This document shows, piece by piece, positions 1-10,641 of a stretch of DNA of 64,000 bases. Positions within the stretch are counted from its first letter, which is position 1. Each line of letters begins with the position of its first letter. The notes beneath the pieces were generated by a model. It was not told the origin of the DNA and ran no database searches. It saw nothing but the letters and a program-made list of their open reading frames with translations. Source of the DNA: Magnetospirillum molischianum DSM 120 (GTDB lineage: Bacteria; Pseudomonadota; Alphaproteobacteria; Rhodospirillales; Magnetospirillaceae); contig NZ_CAHP01000021.1 of the NCBI RefSeq assembly GCF_000294655.1, forward strand, positions 62,001 through 126,000, written 5' to 3'. Position numbers and translations under genes: made by a program.

Positions 1-138
1 GCGACCGGCGCGGCGGGCCTGTTCGACCCCGTTCGGGGTCAGGGGCGAATCGCGATGCCCCTGAACCCGACCCTCACGGTTAGAGAGGGTCTCGCCGTGA
101 CGGATCAGCAGGATGGTCGGCCCCGCCGCGTGACTCAT
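1..138 (-). CDS. Histidine phosphatase family protein (N-terminal 46 residues only)
   Basis: The reverse strand reads an ATG at 138 followed by an open frame to the window edge. Residues 9-17 contain the strand plus catalytic loop ILLIRHGET, the RHG signature of the phosphoglycerate-mutase/histidine phosphatase superfamily in which the His is phosphorylated. The downstream QGHRDSPLTPNG stretch is also typical. The ATG overlaps the pheT stop by four bases (ATGA), so it is probably translationally coupled to pheT. The substrate cannot be inferred: family members act on phosphoglycerate, cobalamin intermediates or phosphoproteins. The C-terminus lies outside the window. Confidence 0.85.
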   Translation of the reverse strand, partial: MSHAAGPTILLIRHGETLSNREGRVQGHRDSPLTPNGVEQARRAGR

Positions 139-2531
139 CCGCGCAACTCTCCGCCAGTGGCCTTGATAACGGCCTGGACGATACGGGACGAAACCGCCTC
201 GATCTCATCGTCGGTCAAGGTCCGCTCGGTTGGCTGCAAGGTGACGCTGATCGCCAGCGACTTCTTGCCCTCAGGAAGGTGCGTGCCCTCATACAAATCG
301 AACACAACAACGTCGCTGACCAGAGCCTTATCGGCATTGCGGGCGGCACGAACCACCTGTTCAGCCGCAACTTTGCTGTCGAGGATGAAAGCAAAGTCAC
401 GGTCGAGCGGCTGGAACGCCGAAGCCTTCAGCAAAGGCCGCGCCCGGCTGGGCTTGGTCTTGGCTGGCGGCAACGCTTCGAGGAACAGTTCGAAACCAGC
501 CAATGGGCCTTTGATATCAAGCTTGGCCAGCACCGCCGGATGCAACTCGCCGAAAAATCCGACCGGCTTGTTGCCAAGGCGCAACGTTCCCGCGCGACCG
601 GGGTGGTACCAGGACGGTGCTTCGGCCACGGTCTGGAAGCCGTCGGGGCTGAGACCAGTCGCGGCAATCGCCGCCAGCAGATCGGCCTTGGCGTCGAAAG
701 CATCGACCGGACGCGACGCGCCGGTCCAGTGACGGGCCGCACTCTTACCGAACCGCAGACCGGCGGCGACCAGACGCTGCTGCCCCGGCTCCGGCCCATC
801 GAATTGCGGCCCGATCTCGAACAGGCCGAAATCGCGAATGCCGCGATCGACATTGCGACCAACAGCCGCGACCAAATTGGGCAACACCGAAGGACGCATC
901 GCGTCGAGATCGGCAGAAATCGGATTGGCCAGTTGCAGCGCATCGGCACCGCCACCGAACAAGGCGGCCTGGGCCTGGGGCAGGAACGACCACGTGACCG
1001 TCTCGACCAGTCCGCGCGAGGCCAGTTGACGCCGCACCCAGCCAACCCGGCGCTGCGAGGCCGTCAGGATCGGTTTCGGCATCGGATTGCGCGGCAACGA
1101 CACCGCCGGAATGGCATCAAAGCCGATGATACGGACGATTTCCTCGACCAGATCCTGCTCACCGCCGATATCAGCCCGCCAGGACGGCGGATTAACCAGC
1201 AACCCCTCGCCATGCTCGGCGACGGCGCAGCCCAGCGTATGCAGGATCGCCTCCTGCTGCCCGACCGGAACCTCGACACCCCCCAAGGCAGCGACGCGGC
1301 CGGGGCGCAGCACAATCGATTTCTGCCAGTCGGGCTCGGTCCCGGCGATCACCGGCTCGGACACCTCGCCACCGCACAGGTCGAGGATCATCCGGGTGGC
1401 TAATTCCATCGCCGGCACGACGAAGGCGGGATCGACGCCGCGTTCAAAGCGGAAGCGGGCGTCGGAAAGAATCTCCAGCCGACGGCCGGTGGTGGCGGTG
1501 CGAGCCGGATCGAACCACGCCGTCTCCAGGAAGACAGAGGTGGTGGTCTCGGAACATCCTGAGGATTCGCCGCCGATCACTCCGGCCAGTCCCAGCGGGC
1601 CGGTCTCGTCGGCGATCACCGTCATCGACTCGTCCAGAGCGTAGCTCTTGCCGTTCAGCGCCGCCAGGGTTTCCCCCGGCTGGGCCAGACGAGCCGTGAT
1701 ATCGCCCTTGACCCGGTCGGCGTCGAAGACATGCAGCGGCCGATTGAGGTCATACGTGAAGAGATTGGTGATATCGACCAGAGCCGAAATCGGCCGCAAA
1801 CCGATCGAGGCAAGACGATCCTTCAGCCATTGAGGGCTTTCGCCGTTCTTTACACCGCGAATGAAGCGGCCTGCGAACAGCGGGCAAGCTCCGGCGGCCT
1901 CCGGGGGGAAGTCGAGAGTGACCTCAATCGGGCTGGCAAACGTTCCCGGCACCGGCTCGACCGACAGCGGCACCAGCCGCCCCAGACCGGCAGCGGCAAG
2001 ATCGCGGGCGATGCCGCGAACGCCCAGGCAATCAGCCCGGTTGGGAGTAACGGAGATATCGATCACCGGATCGAAGGAAACCACGTCGAGCAGCGCCGCG
2101 CCGACCTCGGTTGCCACATCCAGCTCGGCAATCCCGTCATGGTCCTCGCCCAGGGCAAGTTCGCGCCACGAGCACATCATCCCCTGGCTTTCAACGCCGC
2201 GAACATTCCCCTTCTTCAGCGCTTCGCCCGTGACCGGAATCACGACACCGGGACGGGCCAGGATGACCTTCAGTCCGGCGCGGGCGTTGGGGGCACCGCA
2301 AACCACCTGGATCGTCGTCTCGCCGGTGGCAACAGTACAGACCTGAAGCCGGTCGGCATTGGGATGGCGCTCGGCCGACAGGATGTGGCCGACGATAAAG
2401 CCGGACAGGCGGCGGGCGGGATCTTCGACGTCTTCGACCTCAAGGCCGATCGAAGTCAGCGCCGAAACGATCTCGTCCAGGGTCGCGTCGGTGTCGAGAT
2501 GAGACTTCAGCCAGGACAGCGAGAATTTCAT
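135..2531 (-). CDS. pheT: Phenylalanine--tRNA ligase beta subunit
   Basis: The 798-residue protein is the expected length for bacterial PheT, which pairs with PheS to charge tRNA-Phe. The N-terminus has the EMAP/OB-fold tRNA-binding domain ([19 protein letters not shown] around residues 44-62). The B3/B4 editing and B5 domains follow, and the C-terminal ~95 residues form the FDX-ACB anticodon-binding domain, beginning near [13 protein letters not shown]. The start overlaps the pheS stop by four bases, and the end overlaps the start of the histidine phosphatase gene. Long frames on the opposite strand are shadows. Confidence 0.98.
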   Translation of the reverse strand: MKFSLSWLKSHLDTDATLDEIVSALTSIGLEVEDVEDPARRLSGFIVGHILSAERHPNADRLQVCTVATGETTIQVVCGAPNARAGLKVILARPGVVIPVTGEALKKGNVRGVESQGMMCSWRELALGEDHDGIAELDVATEVGAALLDVVSFDPVIDISVTPNRADCLGVRGIARDLAAAGLGRLVPLSVEPVPGTFASPIEVTLDFPPEAAGACPLFAGRFIRGVKNGESPQWLKDRLASIGLRPISALVDITNLFTYDLNRPLHVFDADRVKGDITARLAQPGETLAALNGKSYALDESMTVIADETGPLGLAGVIGGESSGCSETTTSVFLETAWFDPARTATTGRRLEILSDARFRFERGVDPAFVVPAMELATRMILDLCGGEVSEPVIAGTEPDWQKSIVLRPGRVAALGGVEVPVGQQEAILHTLGCAVAEHGEGLLVNPPSWRADIGGEQDLVEEIVRIIGFDAIPAVSLPRNPMPKPILTASQRRVGWVRRQLASRGLVETVTWSFLPQAQAALFGGGADALQLANPISADLDAMRPSVLPNLVAAVGRNVDRGIRDFGLFEIGPQFDGPEPGQQRLVAAGLRFGKSAARHWTGASRPVDAFDAKADLLAAIAATGLSPDGFQTVAEAPSWYHPGRAGTLRLGNKPVGFFGELHPAVLAKLDIKGPLAGFELFLEALPPAKTKPSRARPLLKASAFQPLDRDFAFILDSKVAAEQVVRAARNADKALVSDVVVFDLYEGTHLPEGKKSLAISVTLQPTERTLTDDEIEAVSSRIVQAVIKATGGELRG

Positions 2532-3604
2532 CGGGTAAGCCCCCCCGAAAGCGTGGGAACGTCGAGCGGCACGAAGCCGTAATGGCGCAACCAGCGCAGG
2601 TCGGAATCAAAGAAAGTACGCAGATCGGGAATGCCGTATTTCAGCATCGCCAGCCGCTCGACGCCCATGCCGAAGGCAAAACCCTGATACTCGTCTGGAT
2701 CGATCCCGCAATTGCGCAGCACGTTTGGATGAACCATCCCGCTGCCCAAGACTTCCAACCAGCCCGCACCGGGGCCGATCCGCAGCTCACCACCCTCGCG
2801 CGAGCAACCGATATCGACCTCGGCCGACGGCTCGGTGAAGGGGAAGAAGCTGGGGCGGAAACGAACCGGAACGTCGTCAACCTCGAAGAAGGCGCGGACG
2901 AATTCGATCAGGCAGCCCTTCAGATGCCCCATATGGGTCGTCTTATCGATCACCAGCCCCTCGACCTGATGGAACATCGGGGTATGGGTCATATCGGAAT
3001 CGCATCGATAGGTGCGGCCGGGAACGATGACGCGGATCGGGGGCTTCTCGCTCAACATGGTGCGGATCTGCACCGGCGAAGTATGGGTGCGCAACAGATG
3101 GCGTCCGCCATCGGCGCGCTCGCCAAAATAAAAGGTGTCGTGCATCTGCCGGGCGGGATGCTCCGGCGGGATGTTGAGCGCGGTGAAATTGTGGAAATCG
3201 TCCTCGATGTCCGGACCTTCGGCGATCGCAAAGCCCATCTGGGCGAAGATCTGGGTGATTTCCTCGATCGTCTGGCTGATCGGGTGAACGCGGCCCTGGG
3301 TCTCGGGGCGCGGCGGCAGGGTGACGTCGATCCGTTCCCGCGCCAGCCGTTCGTCCAGCGCCTTGGCCTCAAGGGCGGCGCGGGCGGAGTCCAGGGCGAC
3401 GGCAACCTCGTCGCGGGCGACATTGAGCACCGCGCCGGCAGTCTTACGCTCGTCGGGACTCATTGCGCCCAACGACTTCATCAGCCCGGAAATGCTGCCT
3501 TTCTTGCCCAGCGCCGCGACGCGGGCGGCTTCAAGCTGCTCCAGGCTCGTTGCCGCCGCGATGGCGGCAAGCGCCTCGGCGCGCAGTCGATCCAGATCGT
3601 GCAT
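2528..3604 (-). CDS. pheS: Phenylalanine--tRNA ligase alpha subunit
   Basis: This 358-residue class II synthetase alpha subunit carries the catalytic site of (PheST)2. The N-terminal coiled coil starts [15 protein letters not shown]. The motif 2 region contains [18 protein letters not shown], and motif 3 is [19 protein letters not shown] near the C-terminus. It lies upstream of pheT with an ATGA overlap. A GC-rich hairpin sits between it and rplT, so pheST may be partly uncoupled from the ribosomal genes by attenuation. Confidence 0.98.
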   Translation of the reverse strand: MHDLDRLRAEALAAIAAATSLEQLEAARVAALGKKGSISGLMKSLGAMSPDERKTAGAVLNVARDEVAVALDSARAALEAKALDERLARERIDVTLPPRPETQGRVHPISQTIEEITQIFAQMGFAIAEGPDIEDDFHNFTALNIPPEHPARQMHDTFYFGERADGGRHLLRTHTSPVQIRTMLSEKPPIRVIVPGRTYRCDSDMTHTPMFHQVEGLVIDKTTHMGHLKGCLIEFVRAFFEVDDVPVRFRPSFFPFTEPSAEVDIGCSREGGELRIGPGAGWLEVLGSGMVHPNVLRNCGIDPDEYQGFAFGMGVERLAMLKYGIPDLRTFFDSDLRWLRHYGFVPLDVPTLSGGLTR

Positions 3605-3632
3605 CGGTCCGTTTCCTCTGCTTAAGACGCGA

Positions 3633-3665
3633 AGAGGGGCCGCACCCCACCGGGCGGGCCCCTCT
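3633..3665 (-). terminator. GC hairpin between rplT and pheS
   Basis: The arms 3633-3641 and 3657-3665 form a nine-base-pair perfect stem (AGAGGGGCC / GGCCCCTCT). It lies in the 93-bp gap downstream of rplT and upstream of pheS on the minus strand. The downstream sequence is only weakly T-rich, so it could be a leaky terminator, an attenuator or a processing site. Confidence 0.55.
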
Positions 3666-3697
3666 CCAAACCATCGCTCCCCTTTAAGGGGGGAACC

Positions 3698-4054
3698 CTA
3701 CCGGAGGGCGGCCTGAGCCTTTTCCACCAGCGAGCGGAACGCCTCGGGCTCACGGATGGCGATGTCCGACAACACCTTGCGGTCAAGGGCGATGCCAGCC
3801 TTCTTCAGCCCATCCATGAAGCGGGAATAGGGCAGACCATAGGCGCGCGAACCGGCGTTGATACGCTGGATCCACAAAGCGCGGAAATTGCGCTTCTTGG
3901 CGCGACGGTCGCGGTAGGCGTAACGCAGCGCCTTCTCGACCTTTTCAATCGCAACGCGGAAGCAGGTGCTGGCGCGGCCACGATAGCCCTTGGCGAGCTT
4001 CAGAATCTTGCGGTGACGGGCGTGGGTCGTCACGCCTCTCTTGACGTGCGCCAT
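3698..4054 (-). CDS. rplT: 50S ribosomal protein L20
   Basis: The 118-residue basic protein starts [20 protein letters not shown] and matches L20 over its full length; the family is usually about 117-120 residues. L20 binds 23S rRNA early in 50S assembly and in several bacteria also represses its own operon by binding the mRNA leader. It follows rpmI after three bases, the usual rpmI-rplT order. infC, often first in this operon, is not adjacent here. Confidence 0.98.
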   Translation of the reverse strand: MAHVKRGVTTHARHRKILKLAKGYRGRASTCFRVAIEKVEKALRYAYRDRRAKKRNFRALWIQRINAGSRAYGLPYSRFMDGLKKAGIALDRKVLSDIAIREPEAFRSLVEKAQAALR

Positions 4055-4057
4055 GGG

Positions 4058-4261
4058 TTAGACTCCGTTCGGCAGGTAGAACTTCTTAACATTGTCCCCG
4101 TCCGTCTTGAACAGGACGAAGGTGCCGCGCGCCTGGCGCTTCATCTTCTGGGACTTGGCGGAAAGGCAGTGCCGCTTGAAGGCGACGTTGCCCTTTACCT
4201 TGCCACTGCCGGTGATGCGGAACCGCTTCTTGGCCGCACTCTTGGTCTTCATCTTGGGCAT
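4058..4261 (-). CDS. rpmI: 50S ribosomal protein L35
   Basis: The product is 67 residues, [20 protein letters not shown] onward, the standard L35 N-terminus. A longer in-frame start at 4375 is rejected because it would put the promoter inside the gene and give an N-terminus unlike L35. The sequence AAGGAAAGC lies just upstream as a ribosome-binding site. It is cotranscribed with rplT. Confidence 0.97.
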   Translation of the reverse strand: MPKMKTKSAAKKRFRITGSGKVKGNVAFKRHCLSAKSQKMKRQARGTFVLFKTDGDNVKKFYLPNGV

Positions 4262-4346
4262 TTTCGCTTTCCTTGATCTAAAGCGTTTATAGATAAGCGC
4301 ACGGCAAGGCAGCCCTAACGGCCTTGTCCGCGCGGAGAAGGGGACG

Positions 4347-4375
4347 CTTATACCGCCGCCCCCGGTCGATTGCAA
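4347..4375 (-). promoter_or_regulatory. Predicted sigma-70 promoter for rpmI-rplT
   Basis: On the minus strand TTGCAA (4375-4370) is followed by a 17-base spacer and TATAAG (4352-4347), close to the -35/-10 consensus. Initiation near 4340 would leave a leader of about 80 bases before rpmI, where L20 autoregulation could act. Confidence 0.7.
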
Positions 4376-4393
4376 GCATCGCCGCCGGAGCGA

Positions 4394-5854
4394 TCAGAGC
4401 TGATCGGACACAGGACTCTGCCGCCCGGATCGCCACGCCTCGACGGTGAAGCCAAACACCATCAGAACGAGCGGAACGCAGGGAAGCGCATGCCGCATCT
4501 CCATATGGATCAGGGCGTAACTCCCAATGAAAACGGCAACCACACACCAGAGATACAGGGCGGCGATGGTCTTTGTGTCGCCCTGGCGGAATCTCTTGAA
4601 AAACAACAGGGGCGGGCCGACGACGGCAACGATCAGGCAGCAGAACGACATCACACTCAACAGGCCGATCACCAGAAGCGGCACCACGAATTCAAACGAA
4701 CCATGCCGCACGGCAATCCACATTTCACGTGTGCCCGGAATGATCCGCTGGCCGATTTCCGAATGCAATCGGGCCAGTTCGTTGAAATTGGACACCGGAT
4801 TAAAGACCTGATCGGCAAAATGTCCGAACTGAATATTGCTGAAGACCGTCGCAAGAAAAGCCAGCGGATGGGCTTTTACGGTGCCGAGAAAATGCGACAA
4901 GGTAAGGTGGCCAAAATCGATCGGGTCCAGATGGAGCTGGTTCTCGACAGCGGCGGCAAGGCCGAAAACCCCATTCATTCCCTTACCGATATCAATGGTC
5001 CGGGCAACCTGGCAGATCAGATCGTCGCAGGTGAATGGATTGCCCAACCCTCGGTCCAGCATGTTGATGCTGGGCCAAAGCCAGTTGATCCCCCCGGTTA
5101 TGCTGAAAAAGGCATGCCCAGTTCGGACGTGATTCCAATATGTGACGCCAAAGAAAAGAACGGCGACAGGAATCAGAAACAGCATCGCATTGAACAGGGT
5201 TCGCCCCCACCCAAGACGGCGGCAATACCCGGCCAGGACAAGTCCCGACAGGGGCAGAAACGTATGCATGAGTCCGACATCACGCAGGGTGATGGAGGCG
5301 ACCCATGCCAGCCCGAGAAGGAACGAAAGACCAGGGTGCGGCTGCATATAGCCCAGGATCTGAGCAGAAATAGTTAAAAAAACAACGATAAACACAGAAC
5401 CGTAAAAACTATCCGTCAGAATTGCTAAATCAATCAGCAAAAAACCTGACAATGCCGCCATGATTATAAGACTGATAAGAATTCTTTTATTTTCAATGAA
5501 TCTGACAGAGAACCATGAAATGAACATTAGAACCAACAAACTGACGACAGTCTGGGTTGTTATGAGTACCCATTGAAAATTCGATGCAGAGAGAAGCTTG
5601 GCGCCCGCGATCAGAAGCGGGTACCCATAGGGACGAAAGAGCTTCTCCGGGCTATACTCTCCGACCCACTCGACCTGCCGCCAAAGCGTCGGATCGTCTA
5701 AAATCATCTGGGCAATATTGATATAAGAGTTTGAATCGGGCAGGATCGCCGGCCCGATCGTAATCAATAGATAAATCTTAATAAAGAATAAAAACAAAAA
5801 GAGATAAAACATATAATGTTTATGAAACAAGCCCCCATAAGATCTTGAAATCAA
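4394..5854 (-). CDS. Polytopic membrane protein, GT-C glycosyltransferase-like
   Basis: The 486-residue protein has about ten hydrophobic segments. An early luminal loop reads LPDSNSYINIA after the first helix, resembling the acidic loop of GT-C enzymes that use polyprenyl-phosphate sugars. Charged loops and a basic C-terminal tail follow. No close family could be named from sequence alone. The 5' half (about 5380-5880) is clearly AT-rich compared with its neighbours, which suggests horizontal origin. It sits alone between rpmI and pyc, with no other cell-envelope glycan gene nearby. It might act on a lipid or glycan, but the function is unproven. Confidence 0.7.
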   Translation of the reverse strand: MISRSYGGLFHKHYMFYLFLFLFFIKIYLLITIGPAILPDSNSYINIAQMILDDPTLWRQVEWVGEYSPEKLFRPYGYPLLIAGAKLLSASNFQWVLITTQTVVSLLVLMFISWFSVRFIENKRILISLIIMAALSGFLLIDLAILTDSFYGSVFIVVFLTISAQILGYMQPHPGLSFLLGLAWVASITLRDVGLMHTFLPLSGLVLAGYCRRLGWGRTLFNAMLFLIPVAVLFFGVTYWNHVRTGHAFFSITGGINWLWPSINMLDRGLGNPFTCDDLICQVARTIDIGKGMNGVFGLAAAVENQLHLDPIDFGHLTLSHFLGTVKAHPLAFLATVFSNIQFGHFADQVFNPVSNFNELARLHSEIGQRIIPGTREMWIAVRHGSFEFVVPLLVIGLLSVMSFCCLIVAVVGPPLLFFKRFRQGDTKTIAALYLWCVVAVFIGSYALIHMEMRHALPCVPLVLMVFGFTVEAWRSGRQSPVSDQL

Positions 5855-6240
5855 TTCTATATTCCTTGAATATTTTTCTTGTAGAGAATGACCGATCTAT
5901 CGAACGCCGATCGGAAAACTCTTAAACAATAAAAATTGCCGACAGCAACTTCGGGTCACGGCAATTCACGCCGAGACACTCTCATGCCCCGACGCCATTG
6001 GCAACCTTACGGAGGCGTGCCCCCGTGAGGGATTGCGGGGCGGTCAGATTCATATGGAGATGGGGAAGAGGCGATCTGAATCGAGTCTCCCCCCCGGCTA
6101 AAGCCTCCCGGAAACGCCGGGGGGGAGAGCCGGGGCTTTTCCGGCCCCGGTCGGGGCGGGCCCGAAAGCCCGCTCTTGTCCCTGTCATGTCCTGGGCGGG
6201 GGCCGCACCTCTCCGGGCGCGTGCCCCCCGCGCCCCTCCC
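5855..6240. other. Gene-free interval between the membrane protein gene and pyc
   Basis: No plausible coding frame was found. The left part (5855-5960) is AT-rich and probably holds the promoter of the leftward membrane protein gene. The right part holds two GC hairpins behind pyc. The middle is GC-rich and featureless. Confidence 0.6.
6130..6173 (-). terminator. Tandem GC hairpins downstream of pyc
   Basis: Two adjacent stems are visible: CCGGGGC/GCCCCGG at 6130-6136 and 6144-6150, and GCGGGC/GCCCGC at 6156-6161 and 6168-6173. They lie 70-110 bases past the pyc stop. No T-run follows, so they may stabilise the 3' end rather than terminate on their own. Confidence 0.5.
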
Positions 6241-9200
6241 TTACTCCAACACGACCAACAGATCCTTGGCCTCGACCTGGGTACCGGGGGTGATCGCCAC
6301 CTGGGCGACAGTCCCAGCGCGATCGGCCCGCACCGCCGTTTCCATTTTCATCGCCTCGATCGCAACCAGCAGATCGCCCTTTTCCACCGCTTGACCGGGA
6401 CGGACGGCAACGCTGACCACCAAACCCGGCATCGGCGCGCCGACATGGGCAGAGTTGCCCGGCTCGGCCTTGGGACGGGCGACGCGGACGTGAGCAACCT
6501 TGCTGTCGTCGATACGGACGATGCGCGGCTGGCCGTTCAGTTCGAAGAATACCTTGCGCTCGCCATCCTCATCGGCCTCGCCGATGGCGAGGAAGCGGAC
6601 GATCAGGCTTTTACCCCGCTCCAGATCGATCGCGATCTCCTGCCCCGGAGTCATGCCGTAGAAGAAGACATCGGTCGGCAACGCCGAGACATCGCCGAAG
6701 CTGCGCTCGTGCACGGCGTAATCGGTGAACACTTTCGGATACATCAGATATGACGCCAGTTCGGCGTCGCTGATCGACCGCCCGGCCTTGGCTTCGGCCG
6801 CGACACGCTCGGCGGCAAGATCGGCGGGCGGCAGCACCGCGCCGGGACGGACCCGGATCGGCTCGATTCCCCCCAACACTTTTTTCTGCAACGCCTCGGG
6901 AAAGCCGCCGACCGGCTGGCCCAGATCGCCCCGGAAGAACGACACCACCGACTCGGGGAAAGCGATTTCCTTGTCCGGGTCGAGCACATCGGCCGGGGTC
7001 AGATTGCTGGTGACCATCATCAGCGCCATGTCGCCGACCACCTTGCTGGTGGGGGTGACCTTAACCACGTCGCCGAACATCAGATTGACGTCGGCATAGG
7101 CCTGAGCAACCCAATCCCAATGCTGTTCGACCCCCAACGACCGGGCCTGGGCGCGCAGGTTGGTATACTGACCGCCCGGCATCTCGTGGCGATAGACATC
7201 GGCGGTGCCCGAACGAATATCGGCCTCGAACGGCGAATACAGCGCCCGCACCCCTTCCCAATAGCGCGACAGATCGTTCAGCGCGCCATGATCCAAGCCG
7301 GGATCGCGAGGGTGATGCGCCAGAGCGGCACAGATCGACCCCAACGGCGGCTGAGAGGTCAGGCCGCTCATTGCGTCCATCGCCGCATCGACGGCATCGA
7401 CGCCGGCATCGACCGCAGCCAGCACGCTCGCCGCCGACAGGCCCGACGTGTCGTGGGTATGGAAATGGATCGGCAGACCGACTTCCTGCTTTAGCGCCGT
7501 GACCAGCCGGGCAATTGCCTTGGGCCGGGCCAGACCGGCCATGTCCTTGATCCCCAGGATATGGCTTCCGGCCGCTTCCAGCTCCCGAGCCATCGCGACA
7601 TAGTATTTAAGGTCATATTTCGACCGCGCCGGATCGTCGATATCGCCGGTATAGCAGATGGTGCCTTCGCACACCGCACCGGTCTCGCGCACCGCGTCGA
7701 TGGCGACCCGCATGTTATCGACCCAGTTCAGCGAGTCGAACACCCGGAAGATATCGACACCATTCGATGCCGCCTGCTGGACGAACTGGCGCACCACATT
7801 ATCGGGATAATTGGTGTAGCCGACGGCGTTGGCGGAGCGCAGCAACATCTGAAGCAGCAGGTTGGGCATCTCGCGCCGGAACAGACGCAGCCGTTCCCAC
7901 GGATCTTCCTTGAGGAAACGCATCGCGACGTCAAAGGTCGCTCCTCCCCAGCACTCGACCGAGAACAGGCCGGGCAAACGACGGGCATAGGCCGGAGCCG
8001 CCGCGGCCAGATCGTAAGTCCGCATCCGGGTCGCGATCAGCGATTGGTGGGCGTCGCGGAACGTGGTGTCGGTGATCAGCACCCGCTGCTGCTCGCGCAT
8101 CCATGCCGCCAGCCCCTCGGCACCCAGACGGTCGAGCAATTGCTTCGACCCCTCCGGCGGCGCGATCGGCGGATAGGAGGGCGCGACGGGCATCGCGATC
8201 ACCTTCGGCCGCCCCAAACCGGCAACCTCGGGATTGCCATTGACCATCACCTCGCCGACAAAGCGGAGCAGACGGCTGGCACGGTCGCGCCGTTCCTGGC
8301 GGGCGAACAGTTCGGGGGTCTCGTCGATGAAGCGGGTGGTGTACTCGCAGGCGACGAAGCTGGGATGGCTGATGACCGATTCCAGGAACGTCAGGTTGGT
8401 GGCGACGCCGCGAATACGGAACTCACGCAGGGCGCGGTCCATCCGGGCAATCGCCTCGTCCGGAGTCGGAGCCCAGGCCGTGACCTTCTCCAGCAACGAA
8501 TCATAGTGGCGGGTAATCAGGGCGCCGGAGAACGCGGTTCCGCCGTCCAACCGGATACCGAACCCGGCCGCGCCACGATATGCGGTGATCCGGCCGTAAT
8601 CGGGAATGAACGCATTGGAGGGATCTTCGGTGGTGATACGGCACTGGATGGCGTGACCGTTCAACCGCACTTCATCCTGGTGCGGCAGTTCGGCGCAGGG
8701 ATCACCGATCACCGCCCCGGCGGCGACACGAATCTGAGCCTTGACGATATCGACCCCGGTAACGACTTCCGTAACGGTGTGTTCGACCTGAACCCGAGGA
8801 TTGACCTCAATGAAGTAGAAGGCACCGCTATCGACATCCATCAGGAACTCGACGGTCCCGGCGTTGCTATACCCAGCCGCCCGCGCCAGCGTCAGCGCCG
8901 AGCCGCACAAGGCGGCGCGCTGCGTCTCGTCGAGATAGGGGGCGGGAGCACGCTCGACCACCTTCTGATTCCGACGCTGGACCGAACAATCGCGCTCGAA
9001 CAGATGGATCAGGTTGCCCGCGGCATCGCCCAGAATCTGGACCTCGACATGGCGGGCGCGGCGGACCAGCTTTTCAAGATAAACCTCGTCATTGCCGAAC
9101 GCGGCCTTGGCCTCGCGCCGAGCCACCGCGACCAGTTCGGGCAGTTCGTCCGGTCCTTCGACCACCCGCATCCCGCGCCCGCCGCCGCCCCAACTGGCTT

Positions 9201-9702
9201 TCAGCATCAACGGATAACCGATCGCGGCGGCCTGCCGACGGCATTCCTCGGTATCGGCGGGCAGCGGCCCCGTCGCGGGCATCACCGACACACCAGCGGA
9301 AATGGCAAGGTTGCGGGCGGCAACCTTATTGCCCAACAGACGCATCACCTCGGAAGACGGGCCGACGAACACCAGCCCGGCATCACGCACCGCATCGGCG
9401 AATTCGGGATTTTCCGCCAGGAAGCCATAACCGGGATGAACGGCGTCACAGCCGGACTCGAGCGCCACTCGCACGATCTCGTCGATGGCGAGATAGGCTT
9501 CGATCGGCCCCTTGCCCTTACCGATCAGATAGGACTCGTCGGCTTTGAACCGATGCAGCGCGAAGCGATCCTCGGTCGAATAGATAGCAACGGTGGACAT
9601 CCCCAGCTCGGTTGCGGCCCGGCAGATACGGATCGCGATCTCGCCGCGATTGGCGACGAGCAGCTTGCGGAGCGGAAGGCGGCAGGGGATGGCGACGGTC
9701 AT
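6241..9702 (-). CDS. pyc: Pyruvate carboxylase
   Basis: This 1153-residue single-chain enzyme makes oxaloacetate from pyruvate, ATP and bicarbonate, refilling the TCA cycle. Domains in order are biotin carboxylase (from RKLLVANRGEIAIRICRA near residue 12, with the ATP-grasp glycine loop WGGGGRGMR), the carboxyltransferase (ITDTTFRDAHQSL near 540), the conserved tetramerisation region, and the biotinyl domain with EAMKMET, whose Lys near residue 1119 is biotinylated. Length matches the family. It is divergent from a FadR-type regulator across a 149-bp interval, so that regulator is a candidate controller. Confidence 0.98.
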   Translation of the reverse strand: MTVAIPCRLPLRKLLVANRGEIAIRICRAATELGMSTVAIYSTEDRFALHRFKADESYLIGKGKGPIEAYLAIDEIVRVALESGCDAVHPGYGFLAENPEFADAVRDAGLVFVGPSSEVMRLLGNKVAARNLAISAGVSVMPATGPLPADTEECRRQAAAIGYPLMLKASWGGGGRGMRVVEGPDELPELVAVARREAKAAFGNDEVYLEKLVRRARHVEVQILGDAAGNLIHLFERDCSVQRRNQKVVERAPAPYLDETQRAALCGSALTLARAAGYSNAGTVEFLMDVDSGAFYFIEVNPRVQVEHTVTEVVTGVDIVKAQIRVAAGAVIGDPCAELPHQDEVRLNGHAIQCRITTEDPSNAFIPDYGRITAYRGAAGFGIRLDGGTAFSGALITRHYDSLLEKVTAWAPTPDEAIARMDRALREFRIRGVATNLTFLESVISHPSFVACEYTTRFIDETPELFARQERRDRASRLLRFVGEVMVNGNPEVAGLGRPKVIAMPVAPSYPPIAPPEGSKQLLDRLGAEGLAAWMREQQRVLITDTTFRDAHQSLIATRMRTYDLAAAAPAYARRLPGLFSVECWGGATFDVAMRFLKEDPWERLRLFRREMPNLLLQMLLRSANAVGYTNYPDNVVRQFVQQAASNGVDIFRVFDSLNWVDNMRVAIDAVRETGAVCEGTICYTGDIDDPARSKYDLKYYVAMARELEAAGSHILGIKDMAGLARPKAIARLVTALKQEVGLPIHFHTHDTSGLSAASVLAAVDAGVDAVDAAMDAMSGLTSQPPLGSICAALAHHPRDPGLDHGALNDLSRYWEGVRALYSPFEADIRSGTADVYRHEMPGGQYTNLRAQARSLGVEQHWDWVAQAYADVNLMFGDVVKVTPTSKVVGDMALMMVTSNLTPADVLDPDKEIAFPESVVSFFRGDLGQPVGGFPEALQKKVLGGIEPIRVRPGAVLPPADLAAERVAAEAKAGRSISDAELASYLMYPKVFTDYAVHERSFGDVSALPTDVFFYGMTPGQEIAIDLERGKSLIVRFLAIGEADEDGERKVFFELNGQPRIVRIDDSKVAHVRVARPKAEPGNSAHVGAPMPGLVVSVAVRPGQAVEKGDLLVAIEAMKMETAVRADRAGTVAQVAITPGTQVEAKDLLVVLE

Positions 9703-9851
9703 GGGTCATCCTTTTGAACGAAAGTGACAAGACGGATAAAACTCTTTACCGAACTTGTAAACAGGGTTCTTGCACTTGCCTAACGAACGTCTTTTGGCGT
9801 ACCTAGACCATTCGGCCAATTTCGGCAGGACATGGCACATCAAAGGCTGGC

Positions 9852-10610
9852 ATGACAGAGCGGATCAGACCTCCAAAACTGGCGGACAGCATCGCCCACC
9901 ATCTTGAACGGTTGATCCTTGAGGGAAGTCTGCGTCCGGGAGAGAGATTGTTGCCGGAACGCGAACTGGCCACACGCTTCGATGTCTCCCGCCCCTCTCT
10001 ACGCGAAGCGCTGGACAAGCTGGAAGCACGCGGTCTGCTGGTTTCCGAACGTGGCGGTGCCACCCGAGTCGCGCCCTTGCTGGGCGAGACCTTTACCGGG
10101 CCGATCCGCGATCTGCTCAACACCCGACCCGAGACAGTTCTGGATTACCTCGAATTCCGCCGTCTGGTCGAAGGGGCCGCCACCGGGCTGGCGGCGTTAC
10201 GGGCCACCGAGATCGATCATGCCTGCCTGAAGCGATGGTTCGAAGCGATGGAAACGGCCAATGCCGCCGCCAATCACGCCGCCGAAGCCGAAGCCGGGGC
10301 CGAGTTCCACCTCGCCATCTATGAGGCGTCGCACAATCTGGTGATGTTGCATGTGATGCGGGCGCTGTCGGACCTGCTCTGTCACGACGTGTTCTACAGC
10401 CGGGCGATGCTGTACCGACGTCAGGCCGTGCGCGACTTGCTACTCGACCAGCATCGCGCCATCCTCGAAGCGGTCCTGGCCGGGGACGAAGCCGCCGCAC
10501 GCACCGCCGCCGAGACCCATATCGATTTCACCCGTGACGCACTCCGCCAGATCGCCGAAGCTGACGCCCGGCTCGACGCCTCGCTGTCACGAATCGGCCG
10601 CGCCGTCTAA
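9852..10610 (+). CDS. FadR/GntR-family transcriptional regulator (FCD domain)
   Basis: The 252-residue protein has an N-terminal winged helix (LLPERELATRFDVSRPSLRE, residues about 34-53), typical of GntR. A C-terminal all-helical FCD domain follows, with His and acidic residues that bind metal or carboxylate ligands in relatives such as PdhR, LldR and GlcC. It is transcribed away from pyc, so control of pyruvate carboxylase or lactate/pyruvate metabolism is the simplest inference. No clear inverted operator was identified in the 149-bp interval. Confidence 0.9.
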   Translation: MTERIRPPKLADSIAHHLERLILEGSLRPGERLLPERELATRFDVSRPSLREALDKLEARGLLVSERGGATRVAPLLGETFTGPIRDLLNTRPETVLDYLEFRRLVEGAATGLAALRATEIDHACLKRWFEAMETANAAANHAAEAEAGAEFHLAIYEASHNLVMLHVMRALSDLLCHDVFYSRAMLYRRQAVRDLLLDQHRAILEAVLAGDEAAARTAAETHIDFTRDALRQIAEADARLDASLSRIGRAV

Positions 10611-10641
10611 CCGACGAAAAAGAAAGACGAAAGCGGCAGGA

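Noticed and set aside
4262-4375. Longer rpmI starting at 4375
   Set aside because: The extension would place a good -35/-10 promoter inside the gene and does not resemble L35.
7561-9717. 718-residue open frame antisense to pyruvate carboxylase
   Set aside because: It mirrors the codon pattern of pyc; it has no family match, no ribosome site, and a composition typical of antisense frames in GC-rich genes.
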